Source of the DNA: Halobacteriovoraceae bacterium | GTDB lineage: Bacteria; Bdellovibrionota; Bacteriovoracia; Bacteriovoracales; Bacteriovoracaceae | NCBI GenBank assembly: GCA_020635115.1 | Contig: JACKAK010000004.1 | Location: 1 to 64,000, forward strand | Length of the DNA stretch: 64,000 bases | Reading direction: 5' to 3' | Shown: piece by piece, positions 40,861 through 50,326 of the stretch | Layout of the letters: each line of letters begins with the position of its first letter | How positions within the stretch are numbered: the first letter of the stretch is position 1 | Position numbers and translations under genes: made by a program | Notes under the pieces: model-generated | Databases searched by the model: none | The model's input: the letters and a program-made list of their open reading frames with translations, nothing else | What the model was told of the DNA's origin: nothing

Positions 40861-43179
40861 ATGGTTTGTAATGCCAAGTGTACAAGACTGAAATTTTTTT
40901 ATTTTATAATTATATCATTACTTTCGTTTTCGATTTATGCATTAAGTAATCTCGGTCCAAAAATTGATTTGTTTAAAGTTGATGAGATTCGTATCGTTGG
41001 TGCTAAAAAAGTCGAACAAGAGGCCATTACTGAAAAGCTCTTGGTCCAAAAAGGAATGGTTTTAGATAACTACCTTTTACAAGAAGATATTAAGAGAATT
41101 TACAGTATGAACTACTTTGAGTTTGTTGAGGCCCACCAACTCACTCAAGGAAATAAAAATATTCTTGAATTTAAATTAAAAGAACGACCTATTATTTCAA
41201 ACATCAAAATTGTTGGAAATGATCAAATTGATAAATCAGATATCGAATCTCAAATTAAATCCAAACAATTTAATATTTTAGACACTTCCAAAATCAAATC
41301 AGATGTTAAAGACATTTTAAAATTTTATGAGGAAAAAGGATACTACCTTGCAAATGTCACTTACGAGGTAAAAAAAATAAACGAAGAAAATGTTGACCTC
41401 ATTTTTAATGTTTCTGAATCAGATAAAGTTAAGGTTAAAAAAATCATTTTCCTTGGGAATCGAGGTATAGATGATAAGACTCTTAAAGACTTTATGTTAA
41501 CCAAAGAAGAAGACTCATTTTCAATGATGAACGACAGCGGTGCCTTTAAAGACTTTTTCTTCCAGGCCGATTTAGAAAGAATTAAGTTCTTTTATATGTC
41601 TAAAGGTTTCTTGCAAATAAATATTGGAAGTCCTCAGATCACTGTATCTGAAGATAAGAAGTGGATTTTTATCACTATGCAAGTTACTGAGGGCCCTCAA
41701 TTCAAAATCAATTCAATCTCTTTTTCTGGGGAACTTCTTTTCGAAGAAAAAATTATCCGAGAGACTCTATTGTCCAAGAAAGATGATTTTTATTCAGAAG
41801 ATTTAATGAGAAAAGATGTGAACGCTTTAACCGAAATATACCAAGACAAGGGTTTCGCTTTTGCAAACGTCTTAAAAACAATAAAAAAAGTACCAGGTGA
41901 AAATAAAGTAGATGTTCAATTTTCTTTCGAAAAAGGTGATTTGGCCTATTTTGGAAAAATAAACATCATTGGAAATAGTAAAACTCGAGATAAAGTTATT
42001 CGTAGGGAACTTAAAATTAGAGAAGGCGTTAAATATTCTGGTTCTGCTCTAAGAATTTCAAAAAGTAACGTCGAAAGACTCGGTTTTTTTGAACCTGGTA
42101 GTGTAGAATTCAATACAACTACCCCCAAAAATAAACGAGATACACTTGATGTCGAAATCAGAGTTAAAGAAAGAAACACTGGACAAGTTACCCTCGGTGC
42201 AGGTTACTCCTCACAATCAAGTTTCTTCTTCCAAGGGAGTATTCAGCAATCAAACTTCTTAGGAAAAGGTCAGATCTTATCAGCTAATCTTAATTACTCA
42301 AAAGATAACACTCAAGTAAGTTTAAATTTCACTGAACCATACTTCAATGATTCACAGTGGCTCCTAGGTGGTTCTGTCTTTGTCACAAATGATAAATCTT
42401 CAAATTCTCTAAAAGAAGAAAGAAAAGGTTTTTCACTTAGAGGTGGACACCCCCTGTTTGACTATACGCGCGCTTATATGACTTATAAATTAGTCGATAC
42501 TGATATCTCAGGGGTTGTATCAAACCAACTTATTAATGAATCATTAGAAAAAGGTATTGCTTCTTCCATCCAATTTGCTATCGAAAGCGATAAACGTAAT
42601 AACCGATTTGAACCAAGTGGTGGATATTATATTTACAATTCATATGAAATCGCAGGACTTGGTGGAACTAAAAAATGGTTTCTAATGGAACTTGATAGTC
42701 GATACTACAAGAGAGTTTTTGGAGATTTGGTCTTTCGATCACGTTTTCATGCCAAAAAGCTTTTTAAAGTTGATGGAGAACCTATCCCTTTTACACAAAA
42801 ACTTTATCTAGGTGGACCTAAAGATCTTAGAGGGTTTAATATTGAAGGGGTTGGACCTCAAGTACTTATTCCAGATCTTTTTGGTAATATTATTAGAAGA
42901 AACGCTCGAGGTCTTTTTTCTATGTACACAAACTTCGAGTTTGAACACCCCCTGGCCAGAGAAGCAGGGCTCAAATGGGTTGTTTTTGTCGACGCAGGAA
43001 ATGTTTTCAGCAAATACCCCGGAGATGGCAGCACAAATCGGATCAGAACCGATTATGGGCTTGGTTTAAGATGGTTCTCTCCGATCGGTATTGTTAGACT
43101 TGAGTTTGGATTCCCAATTGACAGAAGAGGTTATGAAAAATCGAAACAATTTTACTTTGATCTCGGACAAATCTTCTAA
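40861..43179 (+). CDS. bamA: Outer-membrane protein assembly factor BamA
   Basis: Inserts beta-barrel proteins into the outer membrane. After a signal peptide come five POTRA domains (first DEIRIVGAKKVEQEAI, later RPIISNIKIVGNDQIDKSDI, ITMQVTEGPQFKINSISFSG and GKINIIGNSKTRDKVIRREL), then an Omp85 barrel from about residue 430. The barrel has the lid-type KLYLGGPKDLRGF motif (RGF core) and ends in a C-terminal Phe (FYFDLGQIF), the usual insertion signal. GGAGAG precedes the ATG. At 772 residues it has the expected size. Confidence 0.96.
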   Translation: MVCNAKCTRLKFFYFIIISLLSFSIYALSNLGPKIDLFKVDEIRIVGAKKVEQEAITEKLLVQKGMVLDNYLLQEDIKRIYSMNYFEFVEAHQLTQGNKNILEFKLKERPIISNIKIVGNDQIDKSDIESQIKSKQFNILDTSKIKSDVKDILKFYEEKGYYLANVTYEVKKINEENVDLIFNVSESDKVKVKKIIFLGNRGIDDKTLKDFMLTKEEDSFSMMNDSGAFKDFFFQADLERIKFFYMSKGFLQINIGSPQITVSEDKKWIFITMQVTEGPQFKINSISFSGELLFEEKIIRETLLSKKDDFYSEDLMRKDVNALTEIYQDKGFAFANVLKTIKKVPGENKVDVQFSFEKGDLAYFGKINIIGNSKTRDKVIRRELKIREGVKYSGSALRISKSNVERLGFFEPGSVEFNTTTPKNKRDTLDVEIRVKERNTGQVTLGAGYSSQSSFFFQGSIQQSNFLGKGQILSANLNYSKDNTQVSLNFTEPYFNDSQWLLGGSVFVTNDKSSNSLKEERKGFSLRGGHPLFDYTRAYMTYKLVDTDISGVVSNQLINESLEKGIASSIQFAIESDKRNNRFEPSGGYYIYNSYEIAGLGGTKKWFLMELDSRYYKRVFGDLVFRSRFHAKKLFKVDGEPIPFTQKLYLGGPKDLRGFNIEGVGPQVLIPDLFGNIIRRNARGLFSMYTNFEFEHPLAREAGLKWVVFVDAGNVFSKYPGDGSTNRIRTDYGLGLRWFSPIGIVRLEFGFPIDRRGYEKSKQFYFDLGQIF

Positions 43180-43214
43180 TAGAATGTTTTAAATTATTTA
43201 CCAGGAGAGTATAA

Positions 43215-43721
43215 ATGAAAATGTTAACAACGCTGGCCATGATTTCTTTGGCCTGGAGTGTTCAAGCAAAAATACTTGTAGGACAAGTAAATGTTCAAAA
43301 AGTTCTCGTTTCTATAAAACAAGGACAGAAAGTTAAAAAAGAACTAGAAGATTCATTTAATGAAAAAAAGAAAATTCTACAGGACGAAGAAGCAAAAATT
43401 CGTAAGGCACAAGAAGAATTCCAGAAAAAAGGCCTCGTGATGAACGATCAGGCCAAGGCCAAAAAACAAGAAGAATTACAAAAAATGTTCTATTCATTTC
43501 AACAACAGCAAATGAAATTCAATCAAGAAATTCAAAAGCAAGAAGCAGATTCTAAAAAACCTATTTTAGATAGACTTAAACCAATTATTGATTCTGTATC
43601 AGAGTCTAACAAAGTTGATCTTACAGTTGAAGTGAGTACTACACCTGTTTTATATGCTCAAAACTCAAAAGATCTTACATCAGAAGTCATTGCGGCCTAC
43701 GATAAAAAACACCCCAAATAG
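43215..43721 (+). CDS. skp: Periplasmic chaperone Skp/OmpH family
   Basis: Holds unfolded outer-membrane proteins on the way to BamA. A signal peptide ends in VQA; the mature chain has the OmpH start VGQVNVQKVLVS, a Lys/Gln-rich coiled-coil arm (about 45-120) and a short C-terminal beta segment (VDLTVEVSTTPVLYA). At 168 residues it is normal. GGAGAG precedes the ATG. Located, as is common, between bamA and lpxD. Confidence 0.93.
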   Translation: MKMLTTLAMISLAWSVQAKILVGQVNVQKVLVSIKQGQKVKKELEDSFNEKKKILQDEEAKIRKAQEEFQKKGLVMNDQAKAKKQEELQKMFYSFQQQQMKFNQEIQKQEADSKKPILDRLKPIIDSVSESNKVDLTVEVSTTPVLYAQNSKDLTSEVIAAYDKKHPK

Positions 43722-43730
43722 ATTTAACTC

Positions 43731-44747
43731 ATGAACGTTGGCGAAATTGCTTCTTTATTGGAAGCAAATGTAGAAATTGAAGTTAAAGGGAATACAGAAC
43801 TTGAAATTGTAGGTGTAAAGGATATCTTTAACTTTGCACCTAAAAATGTAATTTTCATTAGAGATATAAAATTTCTGATAAAATTCAAAGAAAACACACC
43901 AATCAGCAAAGACTTTTTACTACTCATTGTCAAGAAAGTAGTCGATGGGTGTGAAAAGTCTGATCTTGATTGGCTACTGAGTCTCTCCGAAGCAACAATC
44001 ATTACTTCAGATTTTTCTAGAACAATTTGCATTTTAACTAAAGCATTCTACGATGAGAGAAATGCTTCCCTCAACGAAATGGTTGATTCAAGACAAATGG
44101 GAACTTCTCGTATTCATCCAACTGCTTGGATTGCACAGAATGTCTTCATCGGGCAAAACGTTGTGATCGAAGAAAATGTTAAACTACATACTGGTGTTGT
44201 TGTATTGTCTAACTCTACTATCGGCAAGGGATGTGAAATTTTCCCAAATGTTGTTATCCAAAGAAATGTTGAAATAGGGGAGAACTGTACAATCCAATCC
44301 AACTCCACCATAGGCTCCGATGGGTTTGGCTATGAATTTATCGACGGAAAACATCAAAGAATATATCACTTGGGTGGTGTGAAAATTGGAAGCAACGTTG
44401 ATATAGGTCCAAATTGCACCATTGATCAAGGCACATACTCACCTACTACAATTGGAGATGGTTGCAAATTAGATGACCACGTCCATATTGCGCACAATTG
44501 CTCTTTAGGTAACCATTGTTTATTTTGCGGACATGTTGCCATCGCAGGAAGTGTTAAAGTTGGAAATTATGTTGTACTCGGAGGGAAAGTTGGCGTTTCT
44601 GATAATGTTTATATTGGCGATGCATCCCAAATCGCTGCAGGTGCTTTAGTCACGAAGTCTTTTCCGGCCCAAAGCTTACTTGGTGGTTTTCCAGCTCGAA
44701 AACATCGCGATTGGTTAAAATCACTCGCAAAAATTAATAGGTTATAA
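43731..44747 (+). CDS. lpxD: UDP-3-O-acyl-glucosamine N-acyltransferase LpxD
   Basis: Adds the second acyl chain in lipid A synthesis. A uridine-binding N-terminal domain (to about 110) precedes a left-handed beta-helix of hexapeptide repeats. The catalytic His region reads DDHVHIAHNCSLGNHCLFCG, and the family segment TIGSDGFGYEF is present. At 338 residues it is standard. It is nine bases from skp and 23 from fabZ. Confidence 0.96.
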   Translation: MNVGEIASLLEANVEIEVKGNTELEIVGVKDIFNFAPKNVIFIRDIKFLIKFKENTPISKDFLLLIVKKVVDGCEKSDLDWLLSLSEATIITSDFSRTICILTKAFYDERNASLNEMVDSRQMGTSRIHPTAWIAQNVFIGQNVVIEENVKLHTGVVVLSNSTIGKGCEIFPNVVIQRNVEIGENCTIQSNSTIGSDGFGYEFIDGKHQRIYHLGGVKIGSNVDIGPNCTIDQGTYSPTTIGDGCKLDDHVHIAHNCSLGNHCLFCGHVAIAGSVKVGNYVVLGGKVGVSDNVYIGDASQIAAGALVTKSFPAQSLLGGFPARKHRDWLKSLAKINRL

Positions 44748-44770
44748 AGTTTTTGTAGAGGAGTTAAAAT

Positions 44771-45259
44771 ATGTATTACTCTAAAGAAATGGTTTTGAAG
44801 TTTCTGCCACATCGTGATCCCTTTCTTTTTGTAGATTACGTTCTCGATATTACCAAGGACGGAAAAACCATTCCACAAGAAGAAACAATTGATTCTAAAA
44901 ATGCAATTGGAAGTATCGTAACAGCTTTTTACAAAACAAATGCTGAACATCCTATTTTTTCAGGTCACTTCCCAGGGAATCCAATTCTTCCTGGAGTTGT
45001 TCAAGTTGAAATTATGGCACAGGCCTCTGGATTTATTATGACTAAAATCATTCCTAATCCATTCGAATCTGAAATCGGTATGGCCCTCATGAGTGTTGAG
45101 AAAGCTAAGTTTCGTAAACCAGTCCTTCCAAACATGGAATTAAAAATTGAATGCACTTGTGTAAAATCCAGAGGAAAAATAATGGAACACGAATGTAAAC
45201 TTTATCATAACAATGAACTTATGTCAGAGGCCACATTACTTGCGGCCATTCAATACTAG
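44771..45259 (+). CDS. fabZ: 3-hydroxyacyl-ACP dehydratase FabZ
   Basis: Dehydrates 3-hydroxyacyl-ACP in fatty-acid elongation and so competes with LpxA/LpxD for substrate. The hot-dog fold has the family motifs LPHRDPFLFVDYV and HFPGNPILPGVVQVEIMAQA, with catalytic His and Glu. AGAGGAG precedes the ATG. Its position between lpxD and lpxA is conserved in many Gram-negatives. Confidence 0.96.
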   Translation: MYYSKEMVLKFLPHRDPFLFVDYVLDITKDGKTIPQEETIDSKNAIGSIVTAFYKTNAEHPIFSGHFPGNPILPGVVQVEIMAQASGFIMTKIIPNPFESEIGMALMSVEKAKFRKPVLPNMELKIECTCVKSRGKIMEHECKLYHNNELMSEATLLAAIQY

Positions 45260-45269
45260 TGGGGATTAA

Positions 45270-46058
45270 ATGATTCATTCAACTGCTGTTATCAATGAAA
45301 ATGCCAAAATTGGATTAGATGTTAAAATTGGACCTTATTGTGTGATTGGCCCTGATGTAGAACTTGGTGATGGATGCGAACTACGTTCACACGTTGTTAT
45401 AGATGGCCATACCAAAATCGGCAAAAATAATAAGTTTTTTACTGGATGTATCATAGGTGAAATCCCTCAAGATCTTACTTATAAAGGAGAACCAACCAGA
45501 GTCGTCATTGGCGATAACAACGTCTTTCGAGAATTCGTTACAGTTCATCGAGGAACAAAAAAAGATCGCGAAGAAACAACTTTAGGAAGTAATTGTCTTT
45601 TTATGGTTCATTGCCATTTTGGACATGATGTCGTGGTTGGAAATAATTGTATTTTTGCCAATGGTGCTCAACTTGCAGGCCATGTAAAAATTCGTGACAA
45701 CGTAATTCTAGGAGGCGGTTGTGTAATCTCACAATTTGTTACTCTAGGTGAAGGCGCATATATTGGTGGTGCAACCGCTATAAACAGAGATATCCCCATG
45801 TTTTGTACGGCCTATGGAAACCGTGCAAGACTAAAAGGGATCAATATTATAGGAATGAAAAGAAAAGGTTTCTCCAAAGAAGTCATAAATGAGGTTGTAG
45901 ATTTTTTTAGAACTGTCGAATCTTCAGCACTTTCTTCGCGTTCATTTGTAGATAATCATGAGTTTATGGCAGAATATGAAGGAAATCCGATCGTGAACCA
46001 AATGGCCAATTTTATAAAAGAAAGTAGTATTGGAATTGCTCCATTTATGTCACTTTAA
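45270..46058 (+). CDS. lpxA: UDP-N-acetylglucosamine acyltransferase LpxA
   Basis: First step of lipid A synthesis. Hexapeptide beta-helix from the N-terminus (IHSTAVINENAKIGLDVKIG), with the signature REFVTVHRGT and the catalytic His region MVHCHFGHDVVVGNN. The C-terminal helical domain has GINIIGMKRKGFSKEVI. It is 262 residues, standard. A Gfo/Idh oxidoreductase gene follows directly, raising the question whether the acceptor sugar is UDP-GlcNAc or a 3-amino derivative. Confidence 0.96.
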   Translation: MIHSTAVINENAKIGLDVKIGPYCVIGPDVELGDGCELRSHVVIDGHTKIGKNNKFFTGCIIGEIPQDLTYKGEPTRVVIGDNNVFREFVTVHRGTKKDREETTLGSNCLFMVHCHFGHDVVVGNNCIFANGAQLAGHVKIRDNVILGGGCVISQFVTLGEGAYIGGATAINRDIPMFCTAYGNRARLKGINIIGMKRKGFSKEVINEVVDFFRTVESSALSSRSFVDNHEFMAEYEGNPIVNQMANFIKESSIGIAPFMSL

Positions 46059-46072
46059 TCGAAGAAGGTAAT

Positions 46073-47017
46073 ATGAAAAGGCCTCGAGTTATACTAATCG
46101 GCCACGGCCATCTCGGCAAATGGCATGCTCAAAAAGCATTTCAATCGGAATATTGCGATTTCGTTGGAATCGTCGATATTAATGACTCCAATTTGGAAGC
46201 CGCAAAAGAAGCATATCCTGCTATTGAACATGTTTCAAAACTAGAATTAATTGAAAATGAGTATGATTGCGCAATTATCGCGACTCCTACGAGCTATCAT
46301 TTTGAACTTTGTTTGCAACTCATTGAAAAAGGCAAACATATTTTTGTCGAAAAACCAATGACTTCCACCATCGAAGAATCCAGAGAAATTGCTCAAAGAC
46401 TTAGAAATACAAATATTGTTTTTCAAGTTGGTCATAGTGAACGATGCCACAAGGCCTGGGAAATTCTCAAAAAAGAAATCCAATCTAGTCGAGGTCCTGC
46501 AATTATCCAAGTTGATAGATATGCACCTTTTAAAGGAAGAGCAATAGATGTTGATGTTGTTCAAGACCTTATGATCCATGATTTGGATATACTCTATTAT
46601 TTGCTAGGGGAAAAACCACTCGCAGTTAGTGCTCAAGGATTAAAAATGAGAACTCTTCACTATGATATGGTAGAGGCCAGAATTGAATATCCCGGAGAAA
46701 AACATGCCGTAATAACTGTTGGGAGAAATCATACTGAAGAAATTAGAAAGCTCCACATACTAAATGAAAAAGGGGCCATTTCTGTTGACCTTATGAATTG
46801 TGAAATACGTCGAGCTCTAGGTAGTGCAACTAAAAATTTTGTAGAAATTGAAAAATATGAAAAAAGAGATCATCTTCAAATTGAACAAGACCATTTTTAT
46901 AAGTCCATTCGGTCTGGAGAAAAAGTTTTAGTTCCAGTATCAGATGGAGTTGAAATTGTAAGGCAAATTGATCTTGTTCTAAAATCAATTGAAACACGTC
47001 AAGTACAAGGCCCTTAG
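46073..47017 (+). CDS. Gfo/Idh/MocA-family NAD(P)-dependent oxidoreductase in the lipid A operon
   Basis: A Rossmann domain (VILIGHGHLGKWHAQKAF; CAIIATPTSYHFELCLQLIE) carries the family motif EKPMTSTIEES, followed by the C-terminal alpha/beta domain with VQDLMIHDLDILYYLLG. It lies between lpxA and lpxB. A homologue in such operons, GnnA, oxidises UDP-GlcNAc at C3 for 2,3-diamino lipid A, working with the aminotransferase GnnB. No gnnB lies here, so the GnnA role is only a candidate. AAGG precedes the ATG. Confidence 0.9.
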   Translation: MKRPRVILIGHGHLGKWHAQKAFQSEYCDFVGIVDINDSNLEAAKEAYPAIEHVSKLELIENEYDCAIIATPTSYHFELCLQLIEKGKHIFVEKPMTSTIEESREIAQRLRNTNIVFQVGHSERCHKAWEILKKEIQSSRGPAIIQVDRYAPFKGRAIDVDVVQDLMIHDLDILYYLLGEKPLAVSAQGLKMRTLHYDMVEARIEYPGEKHAVITVGRNHTEEIRKLHILNEKGAISVDLMNCEIRRALGSATKNFVEIEKYEKRDHLQIEQDHFYKSIRSGEKVLVPVSDGVEIVRQIDLVLKSIETRQVQGP

Positions 47018-47021
47018 TCAC

Positions 47022-48149
47022 ATGCAAGGTAATTGTCTTATCATCGCTGGAGAAAAATCAGGAGAAGATCATTGTTTAAGTTTTTTCAATAGGCTTAAAC
47101 AAAAGGTTCCTGATGTCCACTTCTGGGGGGTCGGGGGAGACTCGATGGCCTCCTTGGGATTTGAGAATATTTATCATCTTACAGATTTTAGCTCATGGGG
47201 CTTTAGTGCAGTTATTAAAAAAATTCCCTTTTACAAAAAAGCTCTTGAGAGAATTGAGAATGAAGTCATTAAGAGAGGAACTCAAATTGCTATTTTGATA
47301 GACTATCAGGGATTCAACTTAAAGCTGGCCCAAAGACTTAAAAAGAGAAACGTAAAAGTTCTGTATTATGTTGCTCCACAGGCATGGGCCTGGAAGGCCT
47401 ATAGGGCAGAAATTTTAGAAAAAAATGTCCATACCCTTTTTACAATCATTCCATTTGAAAAAAAATGGTTTGAAGACAGAGGTGTAAAAAGAGTGAAGTC
47501 AATTGTCCATCCTCTAGTAGAAACTTACAAGGATGAACTACCCAAAAAAACTAAAGTTTTTCATACTGGCCATCAAATCAAAATACTATTATTACCCGGA
47601 AGTCGCAATTTTGAAGTCGCTTCACTTCTACCCGAATTTGTGAACGCAATCCAATACTTGAAAAAATATAAACTCGACATAGAGGTTGCATGCGTTTGCT
47701 CATCAAGTGTCAAAAAAGAGAACTTTTGGAAAATATCAAATATTGAAAAAATAAAAATCTATAATGATAAAGAATTGGCCAATGCCCTCAATTGGGCCGA
47801 TTTATGTATTGCTTCTAGTGGTACTGTGACCCTTGCGTGTGCATTATTTCAGGTTCCAACTGTCGTCACCTATATTGTCTCGCACTTTAACTATTTTATC
47901 TATGAAACACTCATCCCTTATAATGGTTTTGTTTCCTTAGCTAATATCGTGCATCAAAAAGATTTGTTTCCAGAATTTATACAAAACCATGTTTCTGGTT
48001 ATAATATTGCAAATGCTTTATTAAAGTGGATTAATAATCCCACTTTTACAAATGAGCTTATTGGAAAGCTAAAAGATACTGTCAATCTATTGGAACATGA
48101 TAGTATAGATGTTCCTAGTTATATGGCCAGTGTTATACATGGAGAATAA
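47022..48149 (+). CDS. lpxB: Lipid A disaccharide synthase LpxB
   Basis: Condenses UDP-diacylglucosamine with lipid X. It begins CLIIAGEKSGEDH and has GVGGDSMASLGFE, IDYQGFNLKLAQRLKKR, YYVAPQAWAWKAYR, and the C-terminal CIASSGTVTLACAL nucleotide-binding motif. The ATG at 47022 is chosen because the frame further upstream overlaps the oxidoreductase gene. 375 residues. The next gene starts on the base after its stop. Confidence 0.95.
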   Translation: MQGNCLIIAGEKSGEDHCLSFFNRLKQKVPDVHFWGVGGDSMASLGFENIYHLTDFSSWGFSAVIKKIPFYKKALERIENEVIKRGTQIAILIDYQGFNLKLAQRLKKRNVKVLYYVAPQAWAWKAYRAEILEKNVHTLFTIIPFEKKWFEDRGVKRVKSIVHPLVETYKDELPKKTKVFHTGHQIKILLLPGSRNFEVASLLPEFVNAIQYLKKYKLDIEVACVCSSSVKKENFWKISNIEKIKIYNDKELANALNWADLCIASSGTVTLACALFQVPTVVTYIVSHFNYFIYETLIPYNGFVSLANIVHQKDLFPEFIQNHVSGYNIANALLKWINNPTFTNELIGKLKDTVNLLEHDSIDVPSYMASVIHGE

Positions 48150-49214
48150 ATGTCGTCATTTATTTACACTCTCAAACTCATTTTTCTCTCTCCCCTGGCC
48201 TTTTTGTGGGAAAATGTATATCGCTTTCGAAGATTTGCTTATCAACTAGGGGTTTTGAGTTCTAGCGAATTCAAAGTACCCATTATATCCGTTGGAAATA
48301 TTTCATTTGGGGGAACAGGTAAAACACCTTTTACTATGTGGCTTGCAAAATATTTTAATGAACTTGATTTAAAGACAATGATTCTAATGCGTGGTTATAA
48401 AGGAAAACTTGAACACGGAAGCGGTCTGCTGAAAAGTGGTAAAAAACTTGGATACAATCCTGTAGATTTTGGGGATGAGGCCATACTATTTGCTAAAACT
48501 TTGGATAATGCCTCTATCGTTGTTGGAAAAAATAGAACTGAAAACCTCAGATATTATTTTCCAAAGGAACGCCCTGATATAGTGATTCTCGATGATGGGC
48601 ATCAACATTTAAAGCTAAAAAGAAAACTTAATTTTGTCCTATTTGATGCAATGATGCCTCTTGCACAATATAAGGTTGCTCCATTAGGTCTATTAAGGGA
48701 AGGAGTAAGTGCCCTAGAGGATGCTGATGTTATCGTTTTGGGAAGAACTGACCAAGTTGAAACTAAGCAAGTCGACGAACTGAAGGATTTTATACAAAAA
48801 AATACACTGAAAAAACTGGATTTTGCAGAAATTTCATACAGGCCAAGTGGAGTATATTCACTTAATTATAAACTTAAGTATTTACCAGATCAGTTGAAAG
48901 ATAAAAGATTTATTTGTGCAGCTGCAATTGCCTCACCAAATTCTTTTTTTAATTTGGTGGAATCTCTGGGGGCAGTCATTGTTGAAAAACTAATCTATCC
49001 AGATCATCATTACTTTAATCAAAAAGATGTTGAAGAATTATTAACTCTGGCCATCGAAAATGATGTTGAAATTTTAACAACTGAGAAAGATTTAGTTAAA
49101 CTTAAAAAGGTAACCCACGATAAAAGAATAAACTTTCTAAGTGTCTCGGTAGAGTTTCTCAATGGAGAAGAAATCGTAAAGAAAAAAATCCATGAAATTC
49201 TAACTACAATATGA
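48150..49214 (+). CDS. lpxK: Tetraacyldisaccharide 4'-kinase LpxK
   Basis: Phosphorylates the 4' position of the lipid A precursor. It has an N-terminal membrane-associated helix, P-loop SVGNISFGGTGKTP, DEAILFAKTL, the IVILDDGHQHLKLKR motif and ILTTEKDLVKL near the end. At 354 residues it is normal. The ATG directly abuts the lpxB stop codon. Confidence 0.95.
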   Translation: MSSFIYTLKLIFLSPLAFLWENVYRFRRFAYQLGVLSSSEFKVPIISVGNISFGGTGKTPFTMWLAKYFNELDLKTMILMRGYKGKLEHGSGLLKSGKKLGYNPVDFGDEAILFAKTLDNASIVVGKNRTENLRYYFPKERPDIVILDDGHQHLKLKRKLNFVLFDAMMPLAQYKVAPLGLLREGVSALEDADVIVLGRTDQVETKQVDELKDFIQKNTLKKLDFAEISYRPSGVYSLNYKLKYLPDQLKDKRFICAAAIASPNSFFNLVESLGAVIVEKLIYPDHHYFNQKDVEELLTLAIENDVEILTTEKDLVKLKKVTHDKRINFLSVSVEFLNGEEIVKKKIHEILTTI

Positions 49215-49223
49215 GGTTAAAGA

Positions 49224-50324
49224 ATGTCACTTCAAAATTTTTTTTTAATTCCACTTACAATTTTAATAATCGTAAGTTGTGCCAGTGGTGAACGTGTTCC
49301 AGTCGAGGTTGATGAGTCAGATCTTGTTGAAAAATTTGATTTAAAAGACAAACGATTTGATAAATTTTTAACTAAACCCAAAGAAGTTGAACTACCTATA
49401 AAAAAAGAAATACTAGAAAAAAAAGTGAAGCAAAAGAAAACTCCAAATGAGAAAACAAACTCTAAAAAAAATAAGAAATCAAAAAAGCAAAAAACAATAG
49501 TCGAAGAAATTACGAAAGTGGATGAAACAATCGTTACAAAAGAAAATATATTTCCTGATGACTACCCGGAAGATTACAAGAAATTTGACTCAAAATATAG
49601 TCAGTTTTGGAAAAACTTTAAACCAACCTATTTTGAAAATGAGAAAATGGTTATAGATGCTAAGTTTATGGGAATTTATGTCGGTACTCTTGAATTGATT
49701 ACTGGACCTGTCGTTTCTATTGCAAATAAGTATGCTTTTTCTCTTAAAGCAATTTTGAAATCTGCTAAATATTATTCATATATATATAGTTTAAACGATA
49801 CTCTTGAATCTTTCGTTGAAATAGAGAATTTTTTGCCAATCAAATTTGTGCTAAAGCAAAGAGAATCAGGACAAGAAGTAGATGATTTACAATTATTTGA
49901 TTGGGAACAGAAGAAAACTTTTATGTGGTATAAAAGAGTTAAAAATGGGAAAACCAAAGAAACTGAAGTATCAAAATATATCCCTCAGTATTTTCAAGAT
50001 TCTTTTTCAGCACTTTATTTTGTGCGAGGACTACCACTTAAGATCGGAGAAATGTTTGAGTTTCCAATTGTGAGTCGTGGAAAAATTTGGCTACTAAGTG
50101 CAAGTGTTGATAAAGTCGAAGATATTCAGATTATGAATAATAATATTAAAGCTTTCAAAATTAAGGCAGAAACGAGGTTTCCTGGAGTATTGGAAAAAAC
50201 TGGAGATATCATATTTTGGTACTCTGCTGACCATTATAGGAAACTTCTTAAATTTGAAGCAAAAGTTAAACTTGGTACAGTCTCTGGAGAGTTGGTAAAA
50301 TACGAATCAGGAAAGAAGATCTAA
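49224..50324 (+). CDS. DUF3108 lipoprotein
   Basis: The N-terminus FLIPLTILIIVSCAS is a lipoprotein signal, Cys at residue 19. A Lys-rich disordered linker (about 45-95) separates it from a DUF3108-type beta domain (FMGIYVGTLELITGP, SYIYSLNDTLESFVEI, DIIFWYSADHYRKLL). DUF3108 proteins are found near envelope genes, with unknown biochemical role. It follows lpxK by nine bases and is probably co-transcribed. Confidence 0.88.
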   Translation: MSLQNFFLIPLTILIIVSCASGERVPVEVDESDLVEKFDLKDKRFDKFLTKPKEVELPIKKEILEKKVKQKKTPNEKTNSKKNKKSKKQKTIVEEITKVDETIVTKENIFPDDYPEDYKKFDSKYSQFWKNFKPTYFENEKMVIDAKFMGIYVGTLELITGPVVSIANKYAFSLKAILKSAKYYSYIYSLNDTLESFVEIENFLPIKFVLKQRESGQEVDDLQLFDWEQKKTFMWYKRVKNGKTKETEVSKYIPQYFQDSFSALYFVRGLPLKIGEMFEFPIVSRGKIWLLSASVDKVEDIQIMNNNIKAFKIKAETRFPGVLEKTGDIIFWYSADHYRKLLKFEAKVKLGTVSGELVKYESGKKI

Positions 50325-50326
50325 TT

